A DNA stretch of 7,460 bases from an uncultured Clostridia bacterium (lineage in GTDB: Bacteria; Bacillota; Clostridia; Christensenellales; Aristaeellaceae). Below the pieces are notes generated by a model. The model was not told where the DNA came from and made no database searches. It saw only the letters and a list, made by a program, of their open reading frames with translations. The stretch covers positions 1 through 7,460 of the forward strand of contig CANQGC010000137.1 of assembly GCA_947600345.1 (NCBI GenBank), given 5' to 3'. Both the position numbers and the translations under genes were made by a program. This document shows, piece by piece, positions 5,969 to 7,460 of the stretch; position 1 is the stretch's first letter; each line of letters begins with the position of its first letter.

Positions 5969-6030
5969 CCTTATTTTATTATAGAACAAATTTCTGACAA
6001 ATATGGTATAATGATATGAATAAAATAAGG
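5969..6030. promoter_or_regulatory. Divergent promoter region flanked by a 12-base inverted repeat
   Basis: An AT-rich island in GC-rich DNA. On the + strand an extended -10, TGGTATAAT (6004-6012), points to the Cys-rich gene; its -35 is poor. On the - strand TATAAT (5983-5978) points to the secreted-protein gene. There, CCATATT followed after 14 bases by TCTATAAT also resembles a SigE promoter. CCTTATTTTATT (5969-5980) and AATAAAATAAGG (6019-6030) form a perfect inverted repeat around both. Confidence 0.55.
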
Positions 6031-6065
6031 CAATATGCAATTTTGAATAAAAAATCCTCCCCCGC

Positions 6066-6092
6066 ACCACTTTCCGGCGCGGACATAGTATG
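6066..6092 (+). promoter_or_regulatory. Candidate SigK-type promoter for the Cys-rich gene
   Basis: AC (6066-6067), a 16-base spacer, then CATAGTATG (6084-6092) fits the Bacillus SigK consensus AC-n16/17-CATAnnnTA except for the last base. A start near 6100 would leave a short leader before the ribosome site at 6123-6128. SigK drives late coat genes, which would suit the product. Based on consensus only. Confidence 0.35.
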
Positions 6093-6094
6093 GG

Positions 6095-6114
6095 GTGTGA
6101 GCCAAAGCTCATAC
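6095..6114 (+). other. Leader hairpin before the Cys-rich gene
   Basis: GTGTGAGC (6095-6102) and GCTCATAC (6107-6114) form an 8-pair stem with one G-U pair and a CAAA loop, ending eight bases before AGGAGG. The right arm can instead pair partly with AGTATG at 6088-6093. It may affect translation or mRNA stability. Confidence 0.35.
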
Positions 6115-6135
6115 TTCATCCGAGGAGGAATGAAC

Positions 6136-7158
6136 ATGTCATTCTACAGCTACAAGAACGCCAACAGCGAGTACTGCCCGGGCGAAATCAGCGCCAACAG
6201 CGTGCTCACCGGCCTGAACAAGCGGGTCTGCATTCAGGTGAAGAATGTCTACGATTCCGCCCTTTCTCAGGAGCAGCTCAACGACAAGGAGGTCGTCATC
6301 CAGAACATCGTGCCGGTGCTGCCCAGCAGCAGCTGCGGAAGCGCGAGCGCCCCAGCGGGCCGGAGCTGCATCTGCAATGGCAACACCTGCGTCTGCGCCG
6401 GCGCGAACCAGCCCATCACCCACGCCGAGGCGGTGGAGAACGCCGAGAACAGCACCTGCCCGCTGCCCACGCCCTACGGCAACTGGACCTTCGAGAGCTG
6501 CCGCAGCTCCACCACCGCCGGTGCGATCTCGAACCTGAGCATCGAGCGCCTGTGCGACCGGCCCCAGTACGGCAGGGTGCGCTGCTCGGTGGAGGTGCCG
6601 GTGGATGTGCTCTTCGTCGACCAGCGCTGCCAGGAGTGGATGGGCCAGGCCAGCATCACCGTCGACAAGGACGTGCTGCTCTGCATCCCGGACGACTCCG
6701 TGATCCCCTTCACGCTGGAGAGCCTGGTCAGCGCCATCTGCGTCTCCGGCAGCTACAAGGGCAACTGCACCTTCGAGATCACCATCTGCGTCACCGTCGT
6801 GCTGAAGGTGCTCGCCGAGGTCGACATCCTCGTTCCTACATATGGCTTCTGTGAAGTGCCCCCGGCCGAGGAGTTCGCCGAGAACGTGTGCGATGAGTTC
6901 TTCAGCCTGCCGCTGTTCCCGCAGTCGTCCTGCGCGTTTGAGAACGTGGGGAGCATGGCCGGGTCCGGCGTCGCCGGTACCAACGGAGCCGCGGGCAGCG
7001 GCACCGCCAGCGCGGCGATGGGCGGATGCTATACCTGCGGCACGGCCGCGCCCGCGGCCACGGCCACGGCGAGCACCTGCTCCAACTGCGGCACGACCTG
7101 CCTGTCCGGCTCCTCGCTCTGCCCGCGCTGCGGCTGCGCGATGACCAGCATCAGCTAA
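6136..7158 (+). CDS. Cysteine-rich protein with C-terminal zinc ribbon, candidate spore coat component
   Basis: A 340-residue protein with 27 cysteines and no signal peptide or membrane segment. The N-terminal part (1-65) has VCIQVKNVYDSALSQEQL. A Cys-rich insert follows at 66-89 (SSSCGS, CICNGNTCVC). The main conserved region is about 118-262: FESCRSSTTAGAISNLSIERLC, VPVDVLFVDQRC, alternating beta strands, ITICVTVVLKVLAEVDILVPTYGFC, and CDEFFSLPLFP. A flexible Gly/Ala/Ser linker (271-297) leads to a zinc-ribbon-like tail with CYTC (298-301), CSNC (315-318) and CPRC (329-332). I recall the middle region from conserved unannotated proteins of spore-forming Clostridia. Spore coat or exosporium is my inference from cysteine content, lack of export signal and the spoIIID neighbourhood. 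AGGAGG (6123-6128) is seven bases before ATG 6136; the ATG at 6130 is too close and upstream codons look like leader. Confidence 0.85.
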   Translation: MSFYSYKNANSEYCPGEISANSVLTGLNKRVCIQVKNVYDSALSQEQLNDKEVVIQNIVPVLPSSSCGSASAPAGRSCICNGNTCVCAGANQPITHAEAVENAENSTCPLPTPYGNWTFESCRSSTTAGAISNLSIERLCDRPQYGRVRCSVEVPVDVLFVDQRCQEWMGQASITVDKDVLLCIPDDSVIPFTLESLVSAICVSGSYKGNCTFEITICVTVVLKVLAEVDILVPTYGFCEVPPAEEFAENVCDEFFSLPLFPQSSCAFENVGSMAGSGVAGTNGAAGSGTASAAMGGCYTCGTAAPAATATASTCSNCGTTCLSGSSLCPRCGCAMTSIS

Positions 7159-7213
7159 AGATGGATTGATCCCGTCCCGGTGCGGGAGGGTTTGGATAGG
7201 GGCTTTCGCCTGG

Positions 7214-7240
7214 AAAAGGGGGAGGCCCCCCTTTTGTATT
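7214..7240 (+). terminator. Intrinsic terminator of the Cys-rich gene
   Basis: AAAAGGGGG (7214-7222) pairs perfectly with CCCCCTTTT (7227-7235) around a four-base AGGC loop, and GTATT follows. It lies 55 bases past the stop codon. The A-tract and T-tract symmetry means it could also stop transcription from the right on the - strand. Confidence 0.8.
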
Positions 7241-7252
7241 TCCCTCTGGGGA

Positions 7253-7451
7253 GCGCCTTGCAGGCGCGGCGGCAAGGCAAGGGTGCCCTGTCGGGCACGT
7301 GGATGCCTCACGGCGTAGGCTTCGGAATCCCCACTGGGGATTCCGATCAGCAACGGCCCTGCGGGCCGTTGCTGCTGCCTGCGGGCAGGGGCCCCTCCCG
7401 GGGGGCCAAGGAGAGATGGGGGACGTCAAGCGTCCCCCGTTCCCTCCTTGG
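7253..7451. repeat. Array of consecutive perfect hairpins in non-coding DNA
   Basis: About 200 gene-free bases made almost wholly of inverted repeats. They are: 7253-7267 (6 pairs, TGC loop), 7283-7298 (6 pairs, TGTC loop), 7322-7346 (11 pairs, ACT loop), 7348-7374 (12 pairs, TGC loop), 7375-7388 (5 pairs, TGCG loop), a GC-rich stem within 7388-7407, and 7406-7451 (outer 8 pairs, inner 8 pairs). No coding frame with a ribosome site is seen. It may be a structured RNA, a mobile palindromic repeat, or a multi-hairpin terminator, and it may continue past the right edge. Confidence 0.75.
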
Positions 7452-7460
7452 ATTCTCCCC

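Noticed and set aside
5969..6030. The inverted repeat as a classic phase-variable invertible promoter driven by the nearby serine recombinases.
   Set aside because: The 38-base spacer is very short for inversion and the recombinases are more than 3 kb away in a separate element. It is kept only as a possibility within the finding.
6139..7353. A - strand open frame of 404 codons opposite the Cys-rich gene.
   Set aside because: It crosses the intrinsic terminator and hairpin array, has no domain, and opposes a gene with a perfect ribosome site.
7151..7429. A 92-codon - strand open frame across the hairpin array.
   Set aside because: Its codons are dictated by the inverted repeats, it has no ribosome site, and it would overlap the end of the Cys-rich gene.

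Overview
The window is GC-rich DNA from an endospore-forming Firmicute, most likely a high-GC member of the Clostridia. The firmest marker is a recognisable spoIIID on the + strand, a regulator confined to spore formers. The recombinase and small-protein cluster on the left is of a type common in clostridial mobile elements. I cannot place the organism below class level.

Left part (1-2637, all on the - strand): the end of an integrated mobile element. A small SHOCT-like protein is followed by two different large serine recombinases in one compact operon. The first recombinase is short and has no zinc ribbon. The second has the zinc ribbon and runs off the left edge. About 370 bases without a gene (2638-3004) follow, holding a probable terminator that reads on the - strand.

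Middle (3005-5105): two divergent genes share a 250-base promoter region. On the - strand is a 519-residue protein without a signal peptide, made of a GH25-lysozyme-like domain whose active-site acids appear to be replaced, plus five LysM modules. The last four modules are each bracketed by two cysteines exactly 48 residues apart. On the + strand is spoIIID.

Right part (5106-7460): strong perfect hairpins lie between the convergent spoIIID and a small secreted protein. That protein and a 340-residue cysteine-rich protein with a C-terminal zinc ribbon are divergent, and an AT-rich region with a 12-base inverted repeat separates them. The cysteine-rich gene ends at a good intrinsic terminator, followed by about 200 non-coding bases that are almost wholly a chain of perfect hairpins.

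Working model: the genes from 3005 to 7158 are a sporulation and cell-envelope neighbourhood. SpoIIID acts in the mother cell, and the LysM and cysteine-rich proteins would be candidate coat or exosporium components. CATAG-type -10 sequences lie upstream of three of these genes and would fit mother-cell sigma factors. SpoIIID identity, the recombinases and the LysM modules are secure from sequence. The spore-coat assignments and promoter calls are inference.
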